The notes below the pieces were generated by a model. That model saw nothing but the letters and a program-made list of their open reading frames with translations, made no database searches and had not been told where the DNA came from. The position numbers and the translations under genes were made by a program. Positions 10,655 to 19,761 of a stretch of DNA of 64,000 bases are shown here, one piece after another. The stretch's first letter is position 1. Every line of letters starts with the position of its first letter. Source of the DNA: a virus. The DNA is taken from IMG/VR virus record IMGVR_UViG_3300033145_000192, positions 113,376 to 177,375 of that record. The stretch is one strand, 5' to 3'.

Positions 10655-11575
10655 CTAAAAGTTCGGATATACTCTAGCATTAAAATTGACTCTGGTGCGC
10701 TCTATCTCAAACAAAGGCATATCCTTCGTCGGACCAGTTTGGTCTAGATAGATTCGTCTCCAAAAATATTGGCCATTCACATCAGCCAAGGTTGAGTAAG
10801 TTGTGAAATTTGGATTGCGTTCCCCTCTACTTAAGAGTGGATATTGAGCCGTATTGAAGTCGATTCCAACGAGCACTTGTCTTTGTTCATCCGCAAGGAT
10901 ATCCTCAATCATATCCCTTTGGAAATCATCGTGTGCCCATACATGGAATACACCAAAATAATCGGCAACTAGTGACCTCCAACCGAGTTCGTATCCAAAC
11001 GACGTTCTGGTCAATATATCAATGAATACGGCAGGAAGCGTCCTTGTATCTGATGTAGGATAACTCTCTACACCAGTTTGGGCCGGGTTATCTTTCATCG
11101 AAGTCTCTATTTGCAATGGCATGTTTTCATTATTGAATGCATTGGCGAAATCAACAGTGACTTCTTTGAATGAGTAGTTTGCTTGAACAACTGGGCTGCC
11201 CGTTAGTGGACTATCGAAAATCACTCTTCCATTTGGAAAATCAATTATGTGCGCGTATGTCCCAGTTGTCTGTGTCGTCTGATAAAACGTCCCGTCTACT
11301 ATAACACCAGAAGAGACAACCGGAGGCGAGATAATTCCGGATTCGATAGGAATGATACCGCTCTCATAGACCCAGCCTTTGTATGGACTTTGGAACACAG
11401 TTCCGTCAACAGGAAATGTGGGGTCTTGGGATGGCATCAAACGACTTATGTCATTTCCATACACATCCGTAGTTCCAGATGCAATAGTGGTGAAGAGTCC
11501 ATGTCTGAGGAATAGGTCATTTAGCCACAACTCAAGGTTTGACTTTAGCAATGCTTTCTTGCCCATTGTAGCCAT
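10655..11575 (-). CDS. Virion structural protein, connector/tail region
   Basis: A 306-residue protein, beta-rich in its first half (many Thr, Gly, Pro and Val). Its second half contains aromatic-rich segments such as YELGWRSLVADYFGVFHVWAH. It lies between a neck-type protein and the tail tube. Genes here usually encode head-tail joining or tail terminator proteins. I do not recognise a specific family. It overlaps the upstream gene by one base. Confidence 0.5.
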   Translation of the reverse strand: MATMGKKALLKSNLELWLNDLFLRHGLFTTIASGTTDVYGNDISRLMPSQDPTFPVDGTVFQSPYKGWVYESGIIPIESGIISPPVVSSGVIVDGTFYQTTQTTGTYAHIIDFPNGRVIFDSPLTGSPVVQANYSFKEVTVDFANAFNNENMPLQIETSMKDNPAQTGVESYPTSDTRTLPAVFIDILTRTSFGYELGWRSLVADYFGVFHVWAHDDFQRDMIEDILADEQRQVLVGIDFNTAQYPLLSRGERNPNFTTYSTLADVNGQYFWRRIYLDQTGPTKDMPLFEIERTRVNFNARVYPNF

Positions 11576-12237
11576 TATGCACCCCTCCTAGGTATAATCT
11601 TGGCACCGCGAGACTTAATTGCTCTAACGGCGTCAGCACGAACCTCGTCCATTGTGTCTAGTAGCCTCATCACCTTCGGTAGAAATACCCATAGACCGCC
11701 TCGAATCATTATGCCAGCACCAGTTCTCGACGTTTTTGGAATCGGCTGATGTGCGCTGAACCTTGCACCAACAACAGTCTGACCATCAATGAACCACTCC
11801 ATCCATGGGATATTGGTGAAGATTGTATTTGATACTTCGATATTGCATTCTGGTGCATCAAACCATCTATCAGTATTTAGCTTTATCGAAACAGTTCCAT
11901 TTCCTCCTATACCAGCAACAACTTTTATCGTCATGACTGTTGTAGGATGTTTTGGAGATAGCAATTTCCATGCAGCTTGGGTCTTGTCACGCCTAATCGC
12001 GCCCCCCATTCCGATACCCAACTGTGCAGCCTCATCGTCTGTTGGAATGAATCTCTCCTTATTTCTGGTTATAGTTCGGTCAACAGAATCTTCTACATAT
12101 GGCTGTAGGTTTGCGAAGTTGTTCTTGAATTTTCTACGAACGAGTTGCCCAAAAAGACTCTTGGCCTTTTCTACTGTTCCTCGCACGATTTTGAATTCAA
12201 TAAGTCTTTCAGCCACTACTTGTCCATCTTTCTCCAT
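11575..12237 (-). CDS. Putative head-tail joining protein
   Basis: A 220-residue protein with a basic N-terminal half and a beta-rich C-terminal half. The ATG at 12237 lies inside the 3' end of the preceding gene (overlap about 20 bp), a common coupled arrangement. Position between the zinc-ribbon neck-type protein and the tail genes suggests a tail completion or joining role. No family signature is visible. Confidence 0.5.
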   Translation of the reverse strand: MEKDGQVVAERLIEFKIVRGTVEKAKSLFGQLVRRKFKNNFANLQPYVEDSVDRTITRNKERFIPTDDEAAQLGIGMGGAIRRDKTQAAWKLLSPKHPTTVMTIKVVAGIGGNGTVSIKLNTDRWFDAPECNIEVSNTIFTNIPWMEWFIDGQTVVGARFSAHQPIPKTSRTGAGIMIRGGLWVFLPKVMRLLDTMDEVRADAVRAIKSRGAKIIPRRGA

Positions 12238-12734
12238 GTAGCTTGAACATAATAGACGGTTCCACCAAATGCACGCTTCTCTAGGTCTCCAATTAGCTTG
12301 TAGTTCTCTCCATCTATAGTTGCTCCAATGCACTTCTGCAAATGCACATATGACGCAATAACCGTCTTTGTAATCAAGACGCGCTGAGATATTCTTCCTG
12401 CTGGAGTATCCTGTCCACCACTATCGGCACTCTCTAGCTTCATCTCTTCATGGCGGATATTTGCAGTATATGAGGTTTGCCTTTGCTCTAGCATGAACCC
12501 CTCGCCCTTACAGGCTCCACAAATACCACCAGTGGCGCTCATGTGTTTCTTATAGGTCGAGTTGTATCTACACGAACCTACACATGCAGACTTTAGTGGC
12601 GGAAGGTGAAGCGTAATCGCTCTTCCTCCTTGCATTATGGTATCCATAGCAATGCGCCACTTTGTCTTCAAACTAGACATCAAGTTAGGCATCGAATTGC
12701 CGTGAAAGCCTTCGCCATTAGTAATTACGCCCAT
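12216..12734 (-). CDS. Neck-region protein with Cys zinc-ribbon motifs
   Basis: A 172-residue protein with CVGSC near residue 51 and CGAC near residue 72, which could make one four-Cys zinc site. It is flanked by a connector-type gene upstream and a joining-type gene downstream, so a head-closure role is plausible. The assignment rests on position. Confidence 0.5.
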   Translation of the reverse strand: MGVITNGEGFHGNSMPNLMSSLKTKWRIAMDTIMQGGRAITLHLPPLKSACVGSCRYNSTYKKHMSATGGICGACKGEGFMLEQRQTSYTANIRHEEMKLESADSGGQDTPAGRISQRVLITKTVIASYVHLQKCIGATIDGENYKLIGDLEKRAFGGTVYYVQATWRKMDK

Positions 12735-12742
12735 GACAACTC

Positions 12743-13123
12743 CTAGTAGATAAGTCTGCCTATAGTGCCACTCATGTTATACAGGTTTATCGCCTCCTTG
12801 AGTTCGGCACACGGACTATTCATGCTATCAAAGAATGAGCCACGCGCTACGGATTGGCCACGGGTGTCGAGCTTCTGCTCACCGTCCACTGCAAGAAGCC
12901 CAGCAGTGCCGTCTGTTAATTCCTGCTGGAATTCTCTAGAGGCTATCATGCACTCTGCCTGGAGAAGAACGATGTCTTCCAGGTCGTCATTGTCAGGCGA
13001 CATGACGCCGCTTGCATTTACGGTTGTCTGATTTGTTGTGCCGGTCAAGTGTAGCCGACGATTTACTCGTCTTGATGCCTTCTGCAAGATGGCAACTAGC
13101 ACGGCATTTGTGAAACGGGCCAT
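12743..13123 (-). CDS. Putative head-tail connector protein
   Basis: A 126-residue, mainly helical protein of the size of phage adaptor (gp6/gp15-like) connectors. It is the first gene after a GTGTATGAT promoter-like element and has a very strong ribosome site (AGGAGGAGGA). Placement before the neck and tail genes fits, but the family match is not clear by eye. Confidence 0.5.
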   Translation of the reverse strand: MARFTNAVLVAILQKASRRVNRRLHLTGTTNQTTVNASGVMSPDNDDLEDIVLLQAECMIASREFQQELTDGTAGLLAVDGEQKLDTRGQSVARGSFFDSMNSPCAELKEAINLYNMSGTIGRLIY

Positions 13124-13155
13124 ATCTTCCTCCTCCTGCGATAGAGTCTTAGAAT

Positions 13156-13164
13156 ATCATACAC
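13156..13164 (-). promoter_or_regulatory. Late promoter-like element GTGTATGAT
   Basis: Lies about 35 bp upstream of the connector gene start. It is one member of the GTGTAT(A/G) family seen across the leftward block. Confidence 0.5.
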
Positions 13165-13198
13165 TTATCTGGGGTGTAAGACATGAGCCACATTCTAT

Positions 13199-14938
13199 TT
13201 AGAAGTTTGTGCCGTAATATGGGGCGTTTTCGGTCACCGCATCATCTGCCCTTGAGTAGTAAATCCAAATTCTAGCATCCCTGAATGGTTCACCACCAGC
13301 CTTTGCCCTGAACTGATACCCACGGTCATCAATAACTTCATTCTCATTGATGAGTCCAACCTGCCAAAATTGTAGTCCACTACCAATGTGATTTGTTAGG
13401 TCCGTAATAGCGATGTCATTTAGATATTCGGGAGCCCAGTTAAGAGTCTGAGCGTGGTTTGAATATCTTTTGAATTCCAATCCACTGCCTATTTCTGTGA
13501 ACGAAGTCCATGGGTCAGAACCAGAAACTTCGCACCAAATACCACCCAATCTGGTCCAATCCAGTGCATTGTAAACACTTACGTTATATGTCTCAAATAG
13601 AATCTTGGTGATATTAGCATTGTCTGGCAGTTCAGTGATATCAAAAATGCAAGCAGAACGATACAGAACAGTGGCATCCCTGCCGACAAACTCGGAGGCA
13701 TCAGCATCCCACCTGTTACCAATGTCGTAACTCGTAGTATGCACTCCAGTTATGACTGTTAGGTGGTCAAGTCCCTCGTCCCATGGACCGTCAACGAAGT
13801 CGTCAGTAGTATTTACTTCGAACGTATGGTCATAGCTCTTGTGAGCAGCAGTATTTTGTAGAACCAAGCACACACCAAAGCGGTCTGTTTCATCATCATT
13901 AACTACGCTGAATATCGCATTGTCTACTGTCGTAGCCAACTTCAGTCCTGTGCCTAGAAATGCGGCTTCTTCCTGTGAGTGCGCAGGGTGCGTGTCTGAA
14001 TCATCATTGCTTTGTGGAAGACGACAGAATTGTCCAGCATAATACTCAAGTGGCAATAGTCCATATTCAATAGCCGCACCAGCCACAAGACAGTCAATCT
14101 GACAACGATATTCTCCTTGTGGCCATTCTACGCCTGGAAGACCAGACATACTTACTGCATCATATGCAACTCCACCAACTGCTGCGGGAACCGTAAGAGC
14201 CTTGGTTCTTTCTGTAATACTGTCGGCATGTTTTGTGATGTATTCTGTATAGATGCCAGTATGCGCTGAAACACCAGCAGCATATGTTCCACCACGAATA
14301 TACATGGTCATTGTTCCGCTAGGAACGCTATACCTTCCTTGTGAGCGTTGGCCCAGCAATTTTCCAGTTACATCAAGCTCTGATTCTGGAAGATGCTCAG
14401 TCCACTGTCTCCAGCTTATCTCCTCTGTTGCTCCATCGTGTGTAGAAAGCAACTCATTGTCATCAACTTGCTTACCGTGACGAATCAATTCAGGAGCAGG
14501 AAGCTTGAAATCAGTCCACTTTTTGAATATAGTTTTTTCTGGAATGCCACTTTTTGTAAGTCTAGCAACAGCCTTTTCTTCAGCATAGACTACACGCGAC
14601 TGATTGGTATTGATTGCTCCACCAAGCCTTGCATCTGGAGCTAGGGGGCGAAATGTGATTTCTGTAGCATATCGCTCGCCAATTGGGTTTGTTCTGGGGT
14701 CGTCATCCCAAATTGTGGCCCTACACCCTCCGTCCATTGTATGCTCCACATAGTAATGGTCGGCACCCATTATGACACCTTGGATATTTAGCGAATATAC
14801 CCATCCGGCATCGTTATCTATAGAAAGACTTACAGGTGGAGTAGGGTCCACCTTGAATGGCGTGTTAGCCCACTCTGAACTATCTATTTGTTCCCACCCA
14901 GACGGGGTTGCCCTCGTCCACTGAACCAATACCTTCAT
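13199..14938 (-). CDS. Large beta-rich virion protein
   Basis: A 579-residue protein, rich in Asp, Thr, Gly and aromatic residues and poor in coiled coil, as in phage fibre or baseplate-associated proteins. It is the last gene of a run of fibre-like genes and is followed by a promoter-like element. Its ATG lies 11 bp after the stop of 14949-15590. I do not recognise a catalytic motif. The receptor-binding or adhesion role is inferred. Confidence 0.5.
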   Translation of the reverse strand: MKVLVQWTRATPSGWEQIDSSEWANTPFKVDPTPPVSLSIDNDAGWVYSLNIQGVIMGADHYYVEHTMDGGCRATIWDDDPRTNPIGERYATEITFRPLAPDARLGGAINTNQSRVVYAEEKAVARLTKSGIPEKTIFKKWTDFKLPAPELIRHGKQVDDNELLSTHDGATEEISWRQWTEHLPESELDVTGKLLGQRSQGRYSVPSGTMTMYIRGGTYAAGVSAHTGIYTEYITKHADSITERTKALTVPAAVGGVAYDAVSMSGLPGVEWPQGEYRCQIDCLVAGAAIEYGLLPLEYYAGQFCRLPQSNDDSDTHPAHSQEEAAFLGTGLKLATTVDNAIFSVVNDDETDRFGVCLVLQNTAAHKSYDHTFEVNTTDDFVDGPWDEGLDHLTVITGVHTTSYDIGNRWDADASEFVGRDATVLYRSACIFDITELPDNANITKILFETYNVSVYNALDWTRLGGIWCEVSGSDPWTSFTEIGSGLEFKRYSNHAQTLNWAPEYLNDIAITDLTNHIGSGLQFWQVGLINENEVIDDRGYQFRAKAGGEPFRDARIWIYYSRADDAVTENAPYYGTNF

Positions 14939-14948
14939 TTGTTCTCCA

Positions 14949-15590
14949 TTATGTCGTCTGGAAGTCTAGACTCTGCACGGCATAATAGTCTGTTCCATCA
15001 TAGTAGAATGAGATGATATCAATAGCGCCACTGCCCGTAGTAATTGTTGGTGCAGTTCCTCCTGGGAAAAGCACTGCGGCTGGGGATGAGGCATCCCACG
15101 TTGGAGCGGTAAAAGCTCCCATTTGAACTACCTTGAGCAAAAAGTTGCCTGGGCCTGGAGGGGCCGTAAATGCAAATAGACAGTCCTGGTCCAATAGCAC
15201 CCTTTGCTTCTGGCCATTGTTCCAGTCGATAGCGCACGTTGAATGCGCTAGTCCGTGGTCATATTCAGCATCAAATGTAGCGGTGTGCAGGTCGCTCATG
15301 TTGTCGTTGTCGTCCAACAAGACGCTGCTTCCTTGAAGGTTGCGGCCCGACGTTGTGTTGAATCTAGGAATTGCGTTATCTAATGAATCTATCTGTTCAT
15401 TTCCTACGTTACCTGTTGCTGATGCTGTCGCTTCGTTCTTCCACCTTGGGACAAGGTCCACGTTCATATACAGAATTTGGTTCTCGTTGCCTGGAGGCAC
15501 AGACTGGGCCGTCCCACCATCATCGTAGTAATAGATAACTCCACTTGTTCCTGCCGCAGCTTCTCCACTATGAGTCATACGATGTTCCAC
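14949..15590 (-). CDS. Fibre-like structural protein, paralogue 4
   Basis: A 213-residue beta-rich protein. Its C-terminal region (GAIDIISFYYDGTDYYAV) matches the pattern of the C-terminal domain shared by the next three genes upstream in the operon (TIDG...YNGTEWN). It overlaps the preceding gene by 16 bp. Probably part of a set of related fibre or decoration proteins. Confidence 0.55.
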   Translation of the reverse strand: MEHRMTHSGEAAAGTSGVIYYYDDGGTAQSVPPGNENQILYMNVDLVPRWKNEATASATGNVGNEQIDSLDNAIPRFNTTSGRNLQGSSVLLDDNDNMSDLHTATFDAEYDHGLAHSTCAIDWNNGQKQRVLLDQDCLFAFTAPPGPGNFLLKVVQMGAFTAPTWDASSPAAVLFPGGTAPTITTGSGAIDIISFYYDGTDYYAVQSLDFQTT

Positions 15591-16261
15591 TCCGTCCCAT
15601 TATACAGCATGGAATATGCCTGGTAGTTGTTTATCATTACGACGCTACTAAGGCCATCAATGGTCTTCCCTGGAGCCAGAATGGTAATGTTGTTCGCCTT
15701 TGCATCGCCCTTTCCATCTTTAACCAAAACTTCTTGGCCCACCTTTGGTGTCACTGGAAGATTAACGGTTGTGATGCCAGCAATAGATTTGTTGATAATG
15801 ACTTTTCTACTACTAGAAGTGAGGTCTACTGATGCGCCAGCAGTAACAATTAGCGGGGTGAATATACAATGCTCTACCCAGTCGGGGTCGAGTCCATCAT
15901 TGCCTAGGACTTTGCCAGATTCGCCAATCGGCTTACGCGCCCACTTTGAGGCAGCAGTTACAGCTAGCAAGTCTCCACGAGTAACGGAATCAATGACAGA
16001 GTCGGAGTGCGACAAACTTAGGATGTCGTGACCACTAACCGCAACTGGCTGTGGAGACCACCTTGTTCCATCCCAGGTAAGGGCATACCCAGTAATTGGA
16101 GATTCAGATGATACTGGATTTTGCTGAATAGCAAGCACGACAAGGTTGTCGAGCACGCCCGATACGTCGCCCCTTGCTTCTTCCCATCCAACCCTGCCGA
16201 CACCGCCGCCTATGTTAAGCGTTAATACGGTGCCGCTGGGTGCTGTGCCATACCATGTCAT
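15575..16261 (-). CDS. Fibre-like structural protein, paralogue 3
   Basis: A 228-residue protein. The N-terminal part (MTWYGTAPSG..., then GHDILSLSHSD) closely resembles the 16347-17198 product (MTWIGVASSG..., then HNLLSATHSD). The C-terminal part carries the domain ending NYQAYSMLYNGTEWN shared with neighbouring paralogues. The shared modules suggest repeated duplication and shuffling, common for host-recognition proteins. Confidence 0.6.
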   Translation of the reverse strand: MTWYGTAPSGTVLTLNIGGGVGRVGWEEARGDVSGVLDNLVVLAIQQNPVSSESPITGYALTWDGTRWSPQPVAVSGHDILSLSHSDSVIDSVTRGDLLAVTAASKWARKPIGESGKVLGNDGLDPDWVEHCIFTPLIVTAGASVDLTSSSRKVIINKSIAGITTVNLPVTPKVGQEVLVKDGKGDAKANNITILAPGKTIDGLSSVVMINNYQAYSMLYNGTEWNIV

Positions 16262-16346
16262 AGCCCGCCCTATCTAGGCAATATGCCCATTCCGCAATAA
16301 AAGCCATTGCATTTACCAAACGAGAACCAGGTAGATTATCTGTAGG

Positions 16347-17198
16347 TTAGATAATGCTCCACTGAGTTCCGTTATACATCAGGGTCAGGGCTGAGAAGTT
16401 GTTTCTCATAATGACAGTCGCATTTCCGTCAATGTCGTTTCCATTTCCATCGACAGTAATTGCGTTTGACTTGGCATTTCCGTTGGCATCCTTCACAATG
16501 TGCAACTCTCCACTTACTGGAGCAGCAGGCATCGTAATTGTGATTGCTTCGGAGTTCTTTACAGAAACAATGTAGTCGGCTACTGTGACAGTATATGCGC
16601 CAACCGTGTCTGTGTCCCTGATAATCTGTCCACCATTCAGAACTAGGTTATCATTCGCACCGTCTAGTGTCAACATCTCGTTGCCACCAGCGGTTCCAAT
16701 TAGCGTGTTGGCTGTCTCAGCAGACCAGCCTGTGTCTACATCACCAACAAATGTCATTGAAGGTGCGGCAGAGGTTCCTAGAGCGAATGGAGTTACTGCG
16801 CCTAGCTGAGTCCACTCTACATCAGAGCCGCCAGCATAAAGGACGTATCCCTCTGTGCCCTTCTCATACTCTTCCCACTTAGGAGTAGAGTTCGCTCGAA
16901 TGATGGCACCCTGAGTCGGGCTATCAACATCAGTATCCGAGTGTGTTGCGCTCAATAGGTTGTGAGCGCCACCAGCGCCACCTGAGTCAGTAACCGGCGT
17001 CCACTGTCCACCAGTGAATACCAGAATTTCAGTTTCGCGTGGTGGAGTTGGGCTAACTGGAGACTCTTGAATACCAGAAACTACTGTTACTCCAACAGTT
17101 CCGGTAACATCACCGATTAGCTCGCTATACAATACTAGGTTCTCGTCCCCCATCGCGTGAAGGAGTTCACCACTACTGGCTACGCCAATCCAAGTCAT
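16347..17198 (-). CDS. Fibre-like structural protein, paralogue 2
   Basis: A 283-residue protein with three visible parts. These are the shared N-terminal module, a central segment with FVGDVDTGWSAE and NGGQIIRDTDTV, typical of phage tail and appendage domains, and the shared C-terminal domain (DIDGN...NNFSALTLMYNGTQW). It sits in the four-gene paralogous run after the capsid genes. Confidence 0.6.
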   Translation of the reverse strand: MTWIGVASSGELLHAMGDENLVLYSELIGDVTGTVGVTVVSGIQESPVSPTPPRETEILVFTGGQWTPVTDSGGAGGAHNLLSATHSDTDVDSPTQGAIIRANSTPKWEEYEKGTEGYVLYAGGSDVEWTQLGAVTPFALGTSAAPSMTFVGDVDTGWSAETANTLIGTAGGNEMLTLDGANDNLVLNGGQIIRDTDTVGAYTVTVADYIVSVKNSEAITITMPAAPVSGELHIVKDANGNAKSNAITVDGNGNDIDGNATVIMRNNFSALTLMYNGTQWSII

Positions 17199-17213
17199 AA
17201 TATGCCCCCTAGG

Positions 17214-17789
17214 TTATATCACGTTCCATTCAGTTCCATTATAGACAAACGTGAATGCTTGATAATTCTGTGTTATCACAAAAGAGTTAAGGCCATCAAT
17301 TGTTCCAGCGGACGCTCGAATAGTGATGTTGTTCGTAAACGCATCGCCCTTAGAGTCTTTCACTACTACCATTCTACCAGCGCCGGGTGATGATGGCAAT
17401 ATCACAATCGTTGCCGCGCCAATAGTTTTGTTCACCATGATTATATCGTCGGCAGGAGTTCCAGCAATATTACCGCCAGCAGTTACAATTCTTATGTTTC
17501 GCTTCAGATATCCGTTTAGCTTGATTCCACCAGGAGTTATGATGTTTCCATTATCGTCCAGCGTAGCTAGACTATTCTGAATTTGCTCCCCTGTGATTCC
17601 ATCCCATCGGACAATCGCGTTATCAGTAGATACACTAGGAGTAGTTACTCCGCCAGAAGCAACCACTGCTCCGTCGTCAGAAATATCAGTTCTTAGGTCA
17701 TCTACTAGACCAGCATCATCGGTGATTGTGCCAGATATGGCTACAAGCTCATCTCCAACGTCTGTTCTAAGGTCAGCCAGTAGATTCAT
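17214..17789 (-). CDS. Fibre-like structural protein, paralogue 1
   Basis: A 191-residue protein. The N-terminal third is Asp-rich with repeated LRTD-type segments. The rest includes VSTDNAIVRWDG and ends in the shared domain (TIDGLNSFVITQNYQAF...YNGTEWN). It is the first of the four related genes and follows a GTGTATATT promoter-like element and a GGAG ribosome site. Confidence 0.6.
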   Translation of the reverse strand: MNLLADLRTDVGDELVAISGTITDDAGLVDDLRTDISDDGAVVASGGVTTPSVSTDNAIVRWDGITGEQIQNSLATLDDNGNIITPGGIKLNGYLKRNIRIVTAGGNIAGTPADDIIMVNKTIGAATIVILPSSPGAGRMVVVKDSKGDAFTNNITIRASAGTIDGLNSFVITQNYQAFTFVYNGTEWNVI

Positions 17790-17808
17790 GCATCTTACTC
17801 CTTACCTT

Positions 17809-17817
17809 AATATACAC
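17809..17817 (-). promoter_or_regulatory. Late promoter-like element GTGTATATT
   Basis: Member of the GTGTAT family, about 20 bp upstream of the first fibre-like gene start. Confidence 0.5.
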
Positions 17818-17833
17818 CCGCATAGAGTTGTTG

Positions 17834-18190
17834 TTAGTTCGTCAATCTGGCTATCACGCTCCTGCGCAACGCCATTTTTTCCGATGTTGATGGCTTGTTC
17901 CTTCCTACGTGGTAGTCTATACCAAATGCACATGCGATTTCAACAAGGATGTCGAAGTCTACTAGGTGCATCATAGATATTCTAAACGATACTGCTGGAA
18001 TGTCAACGCTAAACATTTCCTTGACGATTTCCGGAGTGTATGTTGCGTCTTCTAATACATCTCTGTTTTCCCTATACAAAGAAATAGGGATATCAGTAGG
18101 CCCGTAGCGGCCATAATCGAAATATCTACCATAGACTCTATATTTACCTACGGTTGTATACCCCATAGGCTCTTTTAGGTAAACTAGCAT
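17834..18190 (-). CDS. Hypothetical protein after capsid gene
   Basis: A 118-residue protein; no family recognised. The first third is Tyr/Gly-rich (YGRYFDYGRYGP). The chosen ATG at 18190 lies downstream of the strong terminator that follows the capsid gene. An upstream in-frame start would fall inside that hairpin. It may be a minor head protein read by terminator readthrough. Confidence 0.45.
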   Translation of the reverse strand: MLVYLKEPMGYTTVGKYRVYGRYFDYGRYGPTDIPISLYRENRDVLEDATYTPEIVKEMFSVDIPAVSFRISMMHLVDFDILVEIACAFGIDYHVGRNKPSTSEKMALRRSVIARLTN

Positions 18191-18198
18191 TTTAATCC

Positions 18199-18238
18199 AA
18201 ATAGAAAAGGCAGACACAGAGTCGAGTCTGTATCTGCC
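18199..18238 (-). terminator. Strong intrinsic terminator after major capsid gene
   Basis: On the minus strand a 12-bp stem (GGCAGATACAGA with TCTGTGTCTGCC, one T-G pair) closes a 6-nt loop and is followed by TTTTCTATTT. It lies directly downstream of the major capsid gene and probably isolates its high expression from the fibre genes. Confidence 0.85.
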
Positions 18239-18265
18239 CCCTCATATTTTCGGCTGACCTTCGAT

Positions 18266-19270
18266 TTAGAAGGAGCCTAGGATTACTCTACGGTTATCGA
18301 GAACGGCGAAGCCATGCTCCATCCATCCGTAGATACCTGCCCTTTGCTGACGGTGTAGGTGCTCGTCCTCAAAGGTCTGTAGCTCCTGGCGAATTGGCTG
18401 GACAAAGCTGTCGTTGGTGCTTAGGTCGAGACCTACAACGAACTCTTGGTCACCAGCACTGATTGCTGTTACGGAGCGGGCTAGCGTGGTGTCTAGGTAA
18501 GTCTGATACTCTTGACCGACACCAAACTCGGTCATGAAGTGTAGCTTGGTTCCATATAGGATTCCAACGCTTCTTCCAGAGCTAGTTAGAATCTCACGGC
18601 GAGTTACCTCGTCGATTTCGGAGATGTCCCATGCTCTTAGGTCCTCCATAGCCTCCATAGAGACGAAGAGGTCAGTAAGCATACCAGCCTGGCCGTTTCC
18701 ACCAGCGTTACGCGTCATGGCAGTCTGCATACGGGAGACAAGCTCCTTAGTAAACTGACCAGCGGCAGCGCCAGTATCAGCGACAACAAGACCACGAGCG
18801 TCGGCGGCTGCTAGAAGCGTGTGCCATCCATCCTCGTTAATCTTGCGGACAAAACCCATCTGGTAGACGCGGATTGCGCGACTTACGACATCGAAGCGGG
18901 CATCGCGGGCGTAGCGTAGGCTCCAGTCAATTGCGTTAGCAATCTGGAAAGTAGGAACCCATAGCTCATCGCCTTCGACGTGACGCTCTGGAACCTTGCC
19001 CTGCTTAGGCAAAGTGATGGCGGTGAAGTCGAGGTCTTCTGTGCCTGGACGGACGAAATCAAGCGGATAGTTTGCCTGGGCACCTGGGGCTAGAACTTCA
19101 CGACGGAAGATTCCACCTAGGTTGTCCTCGTCAAAGATACCCTGACGAAGAGGCTCACTTAGAGCAGCGGCAAAAGCCTTTTGTGCTGCCATAGCCACTT
19201 GGACGTTATCAGAAGCGGTTGCTCTTAGTAGGGCAATCTGTTCTGGTGTTAGCTTAATCAATGCACTCAT
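18266..19270 (-). CDS. Major capsid protein (HK97-fold, probable)
   Basis: A 334-residue protein in the classic order protease/scaffold, decoration protein, capsid. It has a helical N-terminus, a central part with conserved-looking Trp/Arg-rich and Gly-rich segments, and an AGIYGWMEHGFAVLDNRRVILG ending typical of phage major capsid proteins. The length fits a capsid without a long cleaved delta domain. Strong ribosome site, and a strong terminator just downstream. Confidence 0.8.
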   Translation of the reverse strand: MSALIKLTPEQIALLRATASDNVQVAMAAQKAFAAALSEPLRQGIFDEDNLGGIFRREVLAPGAQANYPLDFVRPGTEDLDFTAITLPKQGKVPERHVEGDELWVPTFQIANAIDWSLRYARDARFDVVSRAIRVYQMGFVRKINEDGWHTLLAAADARGLVVADTGAAAGQFTKELVSRMQTAMTRNAGGNGQAGMLTDLFVSMEAMEDLRAWDISEIDEVTRREILTSSGRSVGILYGTKLHFMTEFGVGQEYQTYLDTTLARSVTAISAGDQEFVVGLDLSTNDSFVQPIRQELQTFEDEHLHRQQRAGIYGWMEHGFAVLDNRRVILGSF

Positions 19271-19293
19271 ATTGTTTTCCTCCTAAGCCCTTC

Positions 19294-19749
19294 TTATAGG
19301 TCGATGTGGACTAGCGCGTAGCCGTTAGCGTTAGCAACCGTCCTGAAGTAACCGACTAGAGGAGAGTTCTTACCGGATGCACCATCAAGCGCCAACGTGG
19401 TGGAAATGTATCCACTTGCGCCGAGATAAGCTGGATTACCAGCTACAGGTGTTCCGATTAGAAGATTCGTCTCATAATCGCCCTTTGCTCCAACGCCGAC
19501 TACGCTGCCGACATCAGACACGTTACGGTTCAGGAACTCACCGTGACGGTCATAGTTCATATTCTCAACGTCGTCGAGAAGAATACCAACTGGATATACA
19601 TTCAAACCTGTTGCGGTTGCAAGACCTGTTACTTCACCAGCAGCGGTCGTTCCTGCGTCGATGCAAACAATCTTGCCTCTTTCCGCAACCTCATTCAATG
19701 CAAAGTGGACTTCTGTCCAAATTTGCTGTCTTCTTGGTGCTAGAGCCAT
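19294..19749 (-). CDS. Head decoration (cement) protein, probable
   Basis: A 151-residue, beta-rich, Gly/Ala/Val-rich protein between protease/scaffold and capsid genes, the usual site of a lambda gpD-like or other decoration protein. It starts with a short basic segment and then hydrophobic strands with many Gly turns. Assignment rests on context and composition. Confidence 0.65.
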   Translation of the reverse strand: MALAPRRQQIWTEVHFALNEVAERGKIVCIDAGTTAAGEVTGLATATGLNVYPVGILLDDVENMNYDRHGEFLNRNVSDVGSVVGVGAKGDYETNLLIGTPVAGNPAYLGASGYISTTLALDGASGKNSPLVGYFRTVANANGYALVHIDL

Positions 19750-19761
19750 GTTAAATCCTCC

